From NCBI GenBank assembly GCA_001600695.1, contig BCKQ01000039.1:1-34357 (forward strand): a DNA stretch of 34,357 bases, read 5' to 3'. The notes under the pieces were generated by a model that saw only the letters and a list, made by a program, of their open reading frames with translations, searched no databases and was not told the DNA's origin. The DNA comes from Ascoidea asiatica. Taxonomy: Eukaryota; Ascomycota; Saccharomycetes; Ascoideales; Ascoideaceae. The position numbers and the translations under genes were made by a program. Below are positions 1 to 8,889 of this stretch, piece after piece (within the stretch, counting starts at the first letter, position 1; every line of letters starts with the position of its first letter).

Positions 1-2220
1 GGTTTAATCATATCAGACAGAAAGTCCAAGTTTGCAATTGCAAGAGTTCTTAAGTTCAAAAGCGAAGTTTCTGCAAAAACGGTTGAAATCCTTCAGGTTT
101 TCAAAATATTGCTTGCTTTGACTCAAAAGAGTGTCGGCTTCTTCAAAGCTGATAATGAGTTTGATACTAATCAAATCAATGAGTACTGCAATCAAGAAGG
201 TATTTCTACCCAATTCACTGCTGCTCACTCTTCATATCAAAATGGTGNTGCTGAGAATATGAACTATCAAATTGAAAAGAAAATGCATTTGTTCTTGTTA
301 GATTCAGGTTTAACTGAAGAATATTGGAATTTTGCATTTTATCATGCTGTGTTTATTAATAACTATGTCCCAAGAAACAAAAATACTCAAAGTGCTTGGG
401 AAATNCTTAGATGTACATCTAAACAAGCTGGAAACATCAGTCCTTTTGGATGTCGTGTGTTTGCACACAACTACAACAAAAGACAAAAGATCTTCAAGAA
501 AGATATATCTGGTGTGTTTTTAGGATATCACAAAACCACAAAAATTGCTTTGGTTTTAGAAGATTACACAGACAGAATCATTAGAACTTCTGCATTCAAA
601 ACAGTTGAATCTATCTGTCCTTTCATATTCAACAAGAAAGAGTCCAAATCAAATGAAACGAATTCCTCGTATTCAATGGGTGGAGGATTCTCAGGAATTA
701 ACAGTGCCTCAACTGAATCAAACAAAGATGTTGAACAAACTGATTCTTCAGTTTCAATTCAAGGTCAAGAAGACACAGAAATGATGGATGTGGTTAATAC
801 TGATTCTTCGTTTATTCCTTCAGATATTGAGATTGAAAGGGAACATGAATTAGATGATTCAAGCTCAAATCTTCAAACAAATGAAGAAAATGAAATACCA
901 AATGTTTCCGACAATGATGAGTTAATGGATTCTACAAATGAAACAAATGACTTGATTGTTAATCCTGTGAATGAAGAAAATGAAGTTGTTGCTGCTTCTG
1001 ATCCAACTTCTAATTCAAAGATTCTTGTTGAAAGAACAAGAAATCCAAATACTTTAATCGTTCACAAATCAAAATNTTCTTCAAAAACAGATAATGATCC
1101 TTTTAACATTCTTTCAACTAGCAGTGTTCTCAAGAGAAGAAGAAACGCTTCCAAACGATTTGCTCCATTAAAAAGAATTGTCAGCGAACATCCTCAAAAG
1201 ATGATCACAGATGGTAGTTTAATCACAGATATTAGAGACACTTCAGACTCAAGTGATGGAAATTGCAGTTCTGAAGATGAAATAAACTTATTAGTTTCGA
1301 AAAACAAATATCATATTCCTGAATNATATTCTGAAGCCATTCAAACAGAACAGAAATCAAAATGGATAGCTGCTTGTGCTGAAGAATACATGTCTATCAA
1401 GAACAATAATGTATTTGATTTGATCGATTCCAGTTCAGTCAAAGATAAAGTGATTAGAGGACGTTGGGTATTTAATGTTANGAATGAACATTCAGGTGAA
1501 CGTTTCAAAGCAAGACTTGTTGCAAAGGGATTTTCTCAAACCAAAGGAGAAAACTTTGTTGATGTGTATGCTCCAGTTATGGGATANGATACACTTAGGT
1601 TTGTGCTTGCAACTGCTGCAATCAATGAATGGAAACTAGCTCAGTTAGATGCTAAGAATGCGTTTCTTAATGGTCCAATTGACTATCCTGTGTATTTCCA
1701 GCCTCCTCCTGGTACTGATACTCCTGTGAACAAGATATGGAAATTAAACAAAGGATTGTATGGTTTAAAGCAATCTCNCCATATTTGGTTCAACNCTGTC
1801 AAAGATGTGATTGTCAACTGTGGTTACAAACAATCAGTTCTTGAACCTTGCTTGTTTGTCAAATCAGACTCCATTCTTGCAATCTATGTTGACGATATTC
1901 TTATTTCAGGCCAAACTGATGCACTTATTGATAAAGTAAGAAAAGAACTAGAAACAAAATTTGTGATGAAATTCATGGGATATCCAGATGTGTTCTTGGG
2001 TATTACAATTGCAAAAACTGCAAATGGTATCAAAATGAGTTTAACTGACTTTATTTCCAAATTACCTGAAGATTATGCAATTCCAAAAGAAAAGATTATT
2101 CCAACACCATTAGTAACTGGATTTGATGCTTATGATAATTCAAGTGAACAACTTAATAAACTGATCATTCAAAGTATAGATCCATTGTTGGTTGCTTGTT
2201 ATTCATTGCAAACACAGTGA
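1..2220 (+). CDS. copia pol, integrase C-terminal part and reverse transcriptase (partial)
   Basis: The frame is open from base 1, so the gene enters from the left. The integrase core shows its second catalytic Asp at 151 (context KADNEF, lacking the two glycines of the usual DNGGEF) and the Glu at 253 (QNGxAEN). A Ser/Asn/Asp/Glu-rich linker follows at about 620-1300. The reverse transcriptase starts near 1450 (RGRWVFNV, KARLVAKGFSQ), with the first catalytic Asp in LDAKNAFLNG near 1650 and the YVDD active-site box at 1885-1896. The frame stops at 2218-2220 inside the conserved end of the RT, and homology continues in another frame from about 2196. RT copies element RNA to DNA and integrase inserts it. 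Several N bases make single residues unknown. Confidence 0.9.
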   Translation, partial: GLIISDRKSKFAIARVLKFKSEVSAKTVEILQVFKILLALTQKSVGFFKADNEFDTNQINEYCNQEGISTQFTAAHSSYQNGXAENMNYQIEKKMHLFLLDSGLTEEYWNFAFYHAVFINNYVPRNKNTQSAWEXLRCTSKQAGNISPFGCRVFAHNYNKRQKIFKKDISGVFLGYHKTTKIALVLEDYTDRIIRTSAFKTVESICPFIFNKKESKSNETNSSYSMGGGFSGINSASTESNKDVEQTDSSVSIQGQEDTEMMDVVNTDSSFIPSDIEIEREHELDDSSSNLQTNEENEIPNVSDNDELMDSTNETNDLIVNPVNEENEVVAASDPTSNSKILVERTRNPNTLIVHKSKXSSKTDNDPFNILSTSSVLKRRRNASKRFAPLKRIVSEHPQKMITDGSLITDIRDTSDSSDGNCSSEDEINLLVSKNKYHIPEXYSEAIQTEQKSKWIAACAEEYMSIKNNNVFDLIDSSSVKDKVIRGRWVFNVXNEHSGERFKARLVAKGFSQTKGENFVDVYAPVMGXDTLRFVLATAAINEWKLAQLDAKNAFLNGPIDYPVYFQPPPGTDTPVNKIWKLNKGLYGLKQSXHIWFNXVKDVIVNCGYKQSVLEPCLFVKSDSILAIYVDDILISGQTDALIDKVRKELETKFVMKFMGYPDVFLGITIAKTANGIKMSLTDFISKLPEDYAIPKEKIIPTPLVTGFDAYDNSSEQLNKLIIQSIDPLLVACYSLQTQ

Positions 2221-2936
2221 GATTAGATATTGCGTTTGCAACTTCATTGCTTTCCAGGTTTCTAGTTACTCCTAGAACTATTCATTTGAAAGCTGCTTTC
2301 AGAGTTCTTCAGTACTTAGTTCAAACTAAAGACTTTGGCATTCATTATTCANAAGCTGGTTCGTTGCTTACTTTTAAAGACTTTAGATATCTTGATAAAA
2401 CAAAAGATGTTTCTATTCATGATTATCCTCATCCAGGTACTTATCAAATTACAACTGTATCTGATTCAGACTATGCTGCTGATAAACAAGATAGAAAGTC
2501 GCAGTCTGGTAATATAACTTACTTGAACAATAATATGATCAGTTGGTGTTCAAGAAAGCAAACGTGTGTTGCNCTTTCCAGCACTGAAAGTGAATATATT
2601 GGTTTATCTGAAGCTGTGAAAACATCTTTGTTCTTCAAGAACTTGCTTTCTGAATTATCTTATTCAACTTCTTATATCAATCTTTGTGGTGATAACTTAT
2701 CCTCTTTAACTTTATCTGCTNATAAAGCTGTGCATCAAAAGACCAAACACATTGATGTCAGGTTTCACTTTGTTAGAAACTTGGTTTGTGATAAGATTGT
2801 TAAGTTGAATTACATTAACACAAAGGTTAATGTTGCAGATATCCTTACAAAGGTGGTTGATACAACTACTTTCCAATCATTATTGAAATTGGTTCTTTCT
2901 CCAACTTCTGGTTCTGTTGCTTTAAGCAAATTATAA
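2196..2936 (+). CDS. copia pol, end of reverse transcriptase and RNase H (frame-shifted continuation)
   Basis: This is the continuation of pol one base out of frame with the upstream part. It has no start codon of its own; the first residues (LLFIANTVRLDIAF) are the normal copia motif that follows the RT core. RNase H is shown by DSDYAADKQDRKSQSG, then ISWCSRKQ, then LSSTESEYIGLSEAVK, and near the end HQKTKHIDVRFHFVR, all in family order. The overlap at 2190-2220 suggests loss of one base in this copy, because both sides match the family right up to the break. A programmed shift is less likely, since copia elements shift, if at all, between gag and pol and not inside the RT. It ends with TAA at 2934-2936, just before the purine-rich tract and LTR. 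Confidence 0.85.
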   Translation: MLFIANTVRLDIAFATSLLSRFLVTPRTIHLKAAFRVLQYLVQTKDFGIHYSXAGSLLTFKDFRYLDKTKDVSIHDYPHPGTYQITTVSDSDYAADKQDRKSQSGNITYLNNNMISWCSRKQTCVXLSSTESEYIGLSEAVKTSLFFKNLLSELSYSTSYINLCGDNLSSLTLSAXKAVHQKTKHIDVRFHFVRNLVCDKIVKLNYINTKVNVADILTKVVDTTTFQSLLKLVLSPTSGSVALSKL

Positions 2937-2948
2937 TTTGAGTGGGTG

Positions 2949-3106
2949 TAATGAATTATGTTATCAAATCATAATTTACTTTGTTGTTACTTTATCTCAC
3001 CTTATCTCACTTTATCTTACCTTATCTTAATGAATTATGTTATCAAATCATAATTTACTTTGTTGTTACTTTATCTCACCTTATCTCACTTAATCTCACC
3101 TTATCT
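2949..3106 (+). repeat. 79-bp tandem duplication inside the LTR
   Basis: The stretch from 2949 to 3027 is repeated at 3028-3106. I see only two substitutions, near the 3' end of the unit (TTTATCTTAC against TTAATCTCAC). The unit ends in the 10-bp TTATC-containing repeats described separately, so the duplication doubled that array. Near-identity points to a recent event. Confidence 0.9.
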
Positions 3107-3164
3107 TGCTTTATCTTACCTTATCTTACCTTATCTAACATCAAGTTGCTTAATCTTACTTATC
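2991..3164 (+). promoter_or_regulatory. Phased array of GATA-factor motifs (CTTATC/TTTATC) in LTR U3
   Basis: CTTATC, which is GATAAG on the other strand, starts at 3001, 3021, 3080, 3100, 3120, 3130 and 3159. TTTATC (GATAAA) starts at 2991, 3011, 3070 and 3110. Spacing is 10 bp or a multiple of it within each block, about one helical turn. GATAAG is the site of fungal GATA factors (Gln3, Gat1 and Dal80 in S. cerevisiae), which report nitrogen quality. The motif is simple and AT-rich, so function is inferred from number and phasing. Confidence 0.5.
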
Positions 3165-3226
3165 CATCATCTTTATGCTTTAAAAGCTTTTTCTGTTCAT
3201 TTTATCAAAAGTTGCTGTTTAGGTTT

Positions 3227-3484
3227 TTCTAGAACTTTCTAGAACATTCTAGAACTTTTTGGAACATTCTAGAAACAGAACTTTCTAGAACATTTTAGAA
3301 ACAGAATTTGCTAGAACATTCTAGAAAAAGAACATTCTGGAACATTCTAGAAGACGAACCTTCTAGAACATTCTATTTGCTTCTTTGTCGTTATGCTTTC
3401 TTATTTGCTCTTATATACTGCTTTCTATTTGTTAGTAGAAGTTTCTCGAATTTTCTACAACCTTCTATGAAAAAGATTCTAGAA
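3227..3484 (+). promoter_or_regulatory. Dense heat-shock-element (Hsf1 site) array in LTR U3
   Basis: Perfect TTCnnGAA units start at 3227, 3237, 3247, 3267, 3283, 3319, 3335 (TTCTGGAA), 3345 and 3361, with further ones at 3443 (TTCTCGAA) and 3477. The first three sit exactly 10 bp apart, so GAA and TTC alternate every 5 bp for six contiguous units, the textbook strong heat-shock element. Units at 3335 and 3345 do the same. The array lies about 200 bp upstream of the TATA box at 3578. Hsf1 trimers bind nGAAn units in alternating orientation. Binding in this organism is inferred. Confidence 0.75.
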
Positions 3485-3577
3485 GATTCCATTGCTTAAC
3501 TACTGTGTTTGAAGTTTAGTATGTGAAATTGAAATTCTGAACTTTCAGATTTTCACTTCTCATANATTTTCAAATGG

Positions 3578-3585
3578 TATAAATA
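3578..3585 (+). promoter_or_regulatory. TATA box of the LTR promoter
   Basis: TATAAATA, followed by GAGG and a T-rich stretch, lies downstream of both motif arrays. Its place fits the U3/R junction of an LTR, so in the left LTR the same box would start the element's transcript. Confidence 0.6.
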
Positions 3586-3734
3586 GAGGTTGTTTTTCCC
3601 TTACTTTTCAAAATCATTTTTCTTTATTTTTATTTTATATCTTTAAGAATTTTTATTATAACTTTTATATATTATATTTTAATATATACTAATCATTATT
3701 ATTATTAATTATCTTTTATAGAAAGCTTATTTTA

Positions 3735-3997
3735 TTAGGTAATTCATTCAAACTTGAATTTCAATCATCAGTTAATATAAATATATTTTTAGATTTATAA
3801 TTAAAATATTCAATTAATATTCTTTTAAATTGTTTTAAATCATTTAATGGACCATATAATTTTGGTAATTGAGAATCATATTTTGAACTAGAATTGGAAT
3901 TAGAATTAGAATTAGAATATGAACAACATATTAATATTGCAATTTTATTTGAATTCTGATTTAAAAATTTATAAATTGGAATAATATTTAATAACAT
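3735..3997 (-). pseudogene. Metacaspase 5' fragment, cut off at the retrotransposon side
   Basis: The fragment starts with ATG at 3995-3997 and reads leftward for about 79 codons. It carries the N-terminal part of a caspase-fold p20 unit: KIAILICCSYSNSNS, then LYGPLNDLKQFKRILIEYF and IFILTDD. A TGA follows ILTDD where the copy at 8211 has TTA. Homology then continues (NSSLNELP) to about 3735 and fades near the LTR. Both catalytic residues lie downstream of the break and are lost. The DNA is almost identical to 8211-8497; apart from the extreme 5' end I see a few substitutions and one missing 6-bp CTAATT unit in the Ser-Asn repeat. So this is a recent inverted duplicate and surely non-functional. 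Confidence 0.85.
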
Positions 3998-6384
3998 TTT
4001 TTATTTTTAGATATACAATTAAATATTTTAAATTCAAAAGATATTAATATATAAATACGTAAAGAAAAAGAAAGAGAATTGATGATAAGAGAATTGAGAA
4101 TATTTAAATATTTTAAACAGCTAATTAGAAAAGAAGTTTTCAAGAAAATATTTTTACTATGAAGTTTTACTAAATCATTATTAATTACTCATTCATTAAA
4201 ATTGAATATTGGAATTATTAAAATACGGAAATTCATTTTGGCCCAACAACATTTCAACATTTCTTTCAGCTCTTCGTTTTCTTACAATTCCTCTTTTTCT
4301 TCGAATTATTCCTCTTTTTCCAAAAATTGTTATTGTGCTTCTTCTCCTTTTTCAAGTCCAGACAATTCAAATCAAAACGAGGTAAGTCAAATCAAGACAA
4401 ATCAAGACAAATCAAGTCAAATCAAGACAAATCAAGTCAAGTCAAGCAAGTTCTAAAATGAAACACTTCACTTTGCTATCTAATTACAGTCTAAGGGTGG
4501 CAAAAGTGTTTTACTTGAATAATTTGTGTTCAAAATTTTTCGAAAAAACAATAATTATCAGAAGAAGAAGAAGATCAATTGTGAGCCATCACGCAGTTGA
4601 AAGATAGTTATTTTGTACTTGACACTGTTTATTTATCTTTATCTAATTCAACCTCATTTTTTTTTCAGTTTTTTTTTTCTTCGACATTTCAAAACAAATA
4701 AAAAAAAGTAAATATTGAAATTTCAGAAATAAAAAAATAATATTCCTCAATGCCCATTTACAATTTCAACAGATTATTTAATTTAAGATCTAATTGACTT
4801 TTAATATTTCAAAAGTAGTCTAGAAACAAAATTATCTTCAACCAGGCGCAGTATTGCAGAGAAGTATTTGCCAGTTTTCAGTCTTATTTGAAACTTTTGA
4901 GGTACTTGAACCAAAACCTTTGTTACTTTGAGGTTTTTTTTTTTACCATAACCCCGGGTCAGAGTGTTTATTCCAGTGTCTCGAAACCTGAAAACGGTTT
5001 TGAACTAAACTTTAACTTTAAAAAACGAGAATTTAAAAACAATCTTTTGCATTTTATTGTTTTTTTTTCAATTTTTATTTGTTTTCGAAAAAATAAAGCC
5101 TGAATTGAAGTACTTATAAGCTCATATTAAAGAAGTCCTTGATCTCTTTTTCTCGAGGAAGAGAGAAGAAAGGTATTTTCGTGTATTTATATATCAAGAA
5201 TCAAGGGAGAGTTTAGGACTCAACCTTGTTGAAATGACGAATAAGATGTGGCGATATATGATCTAAGAGGCTAATGTCATACATTGTGTGACACAATAAG
5301 TACATGCCCTTTAAGCCTAATATCCTAACAGAAGTACTCCAAGCTGCAAACTCAAAAAAACTATCCAAAAAAAAGGAAAATTGAGAGTTGCAATACCACG
5401 TGAAGTTCTTTGTTTTAGGAGGTCGCCGAATTCCGGTTTTCCTGAAATGGATTTTATTTTAAATTGAAATGAACCAACTATTTTTAAAAACTAGTAGCTA
5501 AACAACTATTAATATTAACCAACAGCATCAATGGAAACATATAATAGATTCATGAACGCAGTGTTGGTAACATCAATATTACTTAATGATAAGAATTGCA
5601 TCTTTCACAATTATTCAATTTTAATTATAATTTGTTTTTCATTTTTGTTTTATTTTATTTTTTTTTTTATTTTTTAAATTGTTTATGTCACATGTTTTTG
5701 TGACAACAAATACAGATGTTTTAAACGTGTTCCACAAATATGGTTTTAAAATTTATTTCAACCATTATTTTGGACGCTAATAAAATCATATTGCTTTAAC
5801 TTTTAAAAGGCAATTTAAATATTGTAAGGTAAAATTATCTTATTAATTATTGTTGGTAGTTTTTTAGTTAAAGTGCTTTTTAGTATAAAAGCAAAGTTTA
5901 CTATTTGGCTGCAAAATAAGATTGGTTTATTTGATCAGTTGAATCTATTAAAATGTAAATTAGTTAAATTTAATTGGTCAACTTTCAAAGCTGCTTTTAT
6001 TAATTGATTTGTTTTTTCAGTAACTCATTGTTAGATTGAACTTTTGTTTTTATTACTGTAATGTTCAATTGTGGTTTAAGGTTGTATGCTTTGGTAATTT
6101 TGTTTAATCAAAATCAATTTCTTCTTAATTTGTTTTTATGTTTTCGTTATTATTTTGTAGGTGTTTTAGTTTTACAAATCAATTTTATTTTTTTATTTTA
6201 GAAATTCGTTTTGTTTTCAAATAGATATAAATAAGTTGAATATTCTTTATTTATTTTATTTTATTTACTTATATTTTGATTTAAATTATTTTATTTGATT
6301 ATATATAATTGTTTATTATATTATGTACATTTATTATTATTTATTTATTACTATTATTATTTTTATAATTTATTTATTAATAAA

Positions 6385-7080
6385 TTAAAGCTTCATTTAG
6401 CATCACGTTTTGCATCTAAGGTTTTTGAAATGCCTGTTTTAGGTCTTGAAGAAGAACATGGTTTATTGTCTGTGACGAATTCTCCTCACTGAATGACAAC
6501 TATAGCTTTTAGTGGTGCAAGTGCTGTTGATTATTGGGCACATTTTTTATCACTCTTATTGGCTTACCAAAATCAGGAAACTCAACGTACATCCAAATTA
6601 TAGTAAAATAAAACGAGGATTGACAAGTTTATGGTCGCCTTCTAGGATCCATAGAACTGGCACTCGTGGATTCTACTTCCCCATCTGCCAGTACAAGTAA
6701 CGTCACTTAATTTACTGCCGGAGGAACCCACCAATCGAATGTCAAGTTTTACCTTACACAATGGCACCTTGTGTCGTAAACAATTGTCGTACGTCTCGTG
6801 TTTGTTAATTCTAGTAACTTACAAGGAGCTTTCTGTTGAATATACAACATGTTCATAAAGTGAAAATGATTTTGGTGCTAAAATATAAACCTCAGTGTTG
6901 TGGTAATAATTACCAAAAACCTGCTACGTCTGAAAATCCTAGATCACCTAGCAACAGTCTAACTCATTGGGCCGCATCACCAATTTGCTTCCGCAAATTA
7001 AGCTCAACCCAGAATTACGGGTAGTACTACTGGATATTTGCTACTGTGGCAAACGTCCCAGGTTAAAGTTATAATAATTA
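6385..7080 (+). pseudogene. Degenerate coding-like patch, unidentified
   Basis: Base composition rises clearly above the flanks, and several short plus-strand stretches read like protein before hitting stops. One frame gives LASRFASKVFEMPVLGLEEE, then a stop at 6490, then MTTIAFSGASAVDYWAHF in the same frame from 6493. Another frame, around 6700-6860, gives VTSLNLLPEEPTNRMSS and onward for about 54 codons. A third runs near 6836-7024. I do not recognise any of them. The pattern suggests an old gene or transposon remnant broken by stops and frameshifts. It could also be chance in a less AT-rich stretch. Confidence 0.25.
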
Positions 7081-7084
7081 AGAT

Positions 7085-7310
7085 CTTTTTAATAATTACA
7101 AATCTCTTATAAAATCCTGCACAGTATTTATCATTTTTGTAACAATGTAAAAGTGATCAGAAACTTTTTTCTTTTTTTAAGAACTTTATAATAATTACAA
7201 AATGTTTACTAAATGTGAAGAAGATCTCGCATCATTGTAAAACAATTTCAAAATTCTTAATAATGTTAAATTATCTTAAGAACTTTTAAAATAATTACAA
7301 AAAGATTTAT
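7085..7310 (+). repeat. Three diverged repeats of about 100 bp
   Basis: The core AATAATTACAAA appears at 7091, 7190 and 7290, each preceded by a T-rich arm (AAGAACTTT in the last two) and followed by unlike DNA. Spacings are 99 and 100 bp. An ATTCTTAATAA element also recurs near 7252 and 7353. Divergence is high, so this is an old minisatellite-like duplication. Confidence 0.4.
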
Positions 7311-8210
7311 TATACAGGAATCCATTTCCGCGTTGTTGTACAAAAGTAAAAAATTCTTAATAAGCTCAAATTTGTCAACACACGACCAATGTCGAAAGTG
7401 TGTTTGTGTGCCGTTTGTATGACCTAGCTGATGGTTTTGTGTAATTTGACGAAAATCTGCAAATATCAAATTTACTTTTCAAACATTACTTTTATCAATG
7501 TAATAAAAGTGGTATCAAAAAGATGAAAAAGAACAAATATTTAATAAAAATAATATATAAAGAAGGAAAAAAAGTAGCAAAGAAAAATATCTATATAATA
7601 CTTATAAATAAGTTAGTAGTTAATTCAGATGAATAAATATTATTGTATATGTTAATATTATAATTCAATCCAATAGTATATATAGTAAATCAAATAATTT
7701 TTAGTCCAATTCAAATTTTAAAATGTCTAATTTAGAGGAGGGTAATAATCAATAAATACTTCCACTCAAACATAATTTAAAACATGTGATGTTTGCCTTT
7801 AGTTCCAGTTTTATTTGCTTTTATATGAGTCTTAATCTCTCTTCTTGTTTGATTTCACTTGCATTGTATAGCGATTGTAATTCTTTACGACAAATAAAAC
7901 ACAAATACTTATATTAAAGTGTTAGATTACTACCCTAAATAATCTGGGAAATTTTTATATTTTTTATTTTAGTTTATCTCATTAAAAACAAAAATCAAAA
8001 AACAATCGATAATGTATGTTCAATTGATAAAATTATAAATAATTTTAATATCAAAGAATAAAAATGTAATAAATTTATTTAAATTAATAGTAAAATAAAA
8101 TTAAAAAGTATTTTAAATTCAATTAAATTTCTTCATCTTTTCAATCATGATAACATTATTTGAATATAAATATTTTATAGAGTATATGTTTATCATTTCA
8201 AAAAAAAAAA

Positions 8211-8889
8211 ATGTTCTCAAATATTCTTTCAAGTTATAAAGATTTATTCTCAATTCATAAATATTTAAATCATAATTCAAATAAAATTGCAATATTAATA
8301 TGTTGTTCATATTCTAATTCTAATTCTAATTCTAATTCCAATTCTAGTTCAAAATATGATTCTCAATTACCAAAATTATATGGTCCTTTAAATGATTTAA
8401 AACAATTTAAAAGAATATTAATTGAATATTTTAATTATAAATCTAAAAATATATTTATATTAACTGATGATTTAAATTCAAGTTTAAATGAATTACCAAC
8501 TAAATTAAATATAGTTAATTTAATAAGAAAAATTGTTAAAAATTATCATAATAATAATAAAATTTTATTTTATTTCTCAGGTCATGGTTTTCATTTAAAT
8601 ATTAATACCCCTAATGACAATTGTAATGACAATAACAATGAAAATATTAAAAAAATAAGTCTGATTGTACCTTTAGATTGTAAAAAAGTTGGATATATTA
8701 ATATTCATATATTATTAGATTGGTTAACAGATACTAAAAAAAAGAATATTAATATTACTTGTATTATAGATTCTTGTCATTCCAGTGGTATAAACTGGAA
8801 TATTTACCAAAAATTTACGTGGAATAATTGAAGATAATGCAAATATTACAATTTATAATTTTTTACAAAAATTATTTGAAATTTTTTGA
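8211..8889 (+). pseudogene. Metacaspase paralogue broken by internal deletion and frame change
   Basis: From ATG at 8211 the frame encodes 206 residues: an N-terminal stretch with a Ser-Asn repeat, a caspase-fold p20 unit with LYGPLNDLKQFKRIL, IFILTDD, the catalytic His (FSGHG, residue 125) and the catalytic Cys (DSCHS, residue 189), then a stop at 8829-8831. Starting at 8797 in a different frame, the DNA encodes GIFTKNLRGIIEDNANITIY and ends at TGA 8887-8889. This matches the p10 part of the intact paralogue at 15681-16619 (GIFTRNFCEIIKNNSSLSIL). About 100 residues between the Cys region and this segment are therefore missing, and the join is out of frame. The catalytic dyad survives but the small subunit is lost or garbled, so protease activity is unlikely. 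Its 5' end is nearly identical to the inverted fragment at 3735-3997. Confidence 0.8.

Larger units (their letters stand above)
1..3695 (+). mobile_element. Ty1/copia LTR retrotransposon, 3' part (left end outside window)
   Basis: The domain order is integrase end, reverse transcriptase, RNase H, purine-rich tract and LTR, which is the copia (Pseudoviridae) order and not the gypsy order. The window starts inside the integrase, so gag, protease and the left LTR are missing. A one-base frame break near 2190-2198 splits pol. A purine-rich stretch at about 2941-2946 (AGTGGG) directly precedes TG at 2947, the expected LTR start. The right end is not certain: I place it near the CA at 3694-3695, but no target-site duplication can be tested without the left end. 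Just beyond it lies a metacaspase fragment, so the element may have inserted into that gene copy. About twelve single N bases fall in this stretch, which could reflect several collapsed copies. Confidence 0.9.
2947..3695 (+). repeat. right LTR of the copia element (right border approximate)
   Basis: The LTR begins with TGTAATGAATT directly after a purine-rich tract. It contains, in order, a 79-bp tandem duplication with a GATA-motif array, a heat-shock-element array and a TATA box (3578-3585) followed by T-rich sequence. This is the expected order of U3 enhancer, promoter, then R and U5. The right border is inferred from a CA at 3694-3695. No inverted TGTAAT/ATTACA end is visible, so the true edge could lie anywhere between about 3610 and 3735. 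A length near 750 bp is long for a yeast copia LTR. Confidence 0.65.
3998..8210. other. Long gene-poor region between the two inverted metacaspase copies
   Basis: I find no convincing gene in these 4.2 kb. It holds a 10-bp direct repeat (unit like CAAATCAAGA) at about 4385-4450, poly-T tracts, a perfect 7+1+7 palindrome at 5283-5297, a hairpin of TGTCACA/TGTGACA at 5686-5705, a degenerate GC-richer patch at 6385-7080 and three diverged repeats near 7085-7310. Open frames here are short, mostly lack ATG, or encode low-complexity peptides. No N base occurs here although they are frequent on both sides. The content looks like decayed mobile or duplicated DNA, but I cannot name a source. Confidence 0.5.

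Noticed and set aside
2981-3242. Leu/Tyr/Ser-rich open frames (83 and 60 codons)
   Set aside because: They only translate the 10-bp TTATC repeats of the LTR in two frames.
3227-3370. Regularly spaced short repeats that resemble a CRISPR array
   Set aside because: Units are 8-bp palindromes with 2- to 28-bp gaps and no unique spacers, in a eukaryotic LTR; they fit heat-shock elements.
4202-4456. 84-codon Ser-rich frame
   Set aside because: It starts with TTG, and its second half is the CAAATCAAGA direct repeat; no recognisable protein features.
5531-5677. 48-codon frame from ATG (METYNRFMNAVLVTS)
   Set aside because: The second half is Phe/Ile from T-rich DNA; no family recognised and no promoter context.
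5287-5692. 406-bp segment with 7-bp inverted ends TGTGACA and TGTCACA, possibly a solo LTR or MITE
   Set aside because: No target-site duplication flanks it, both ends have alternative local palindromes, and the interior shows no LTR promoter features.
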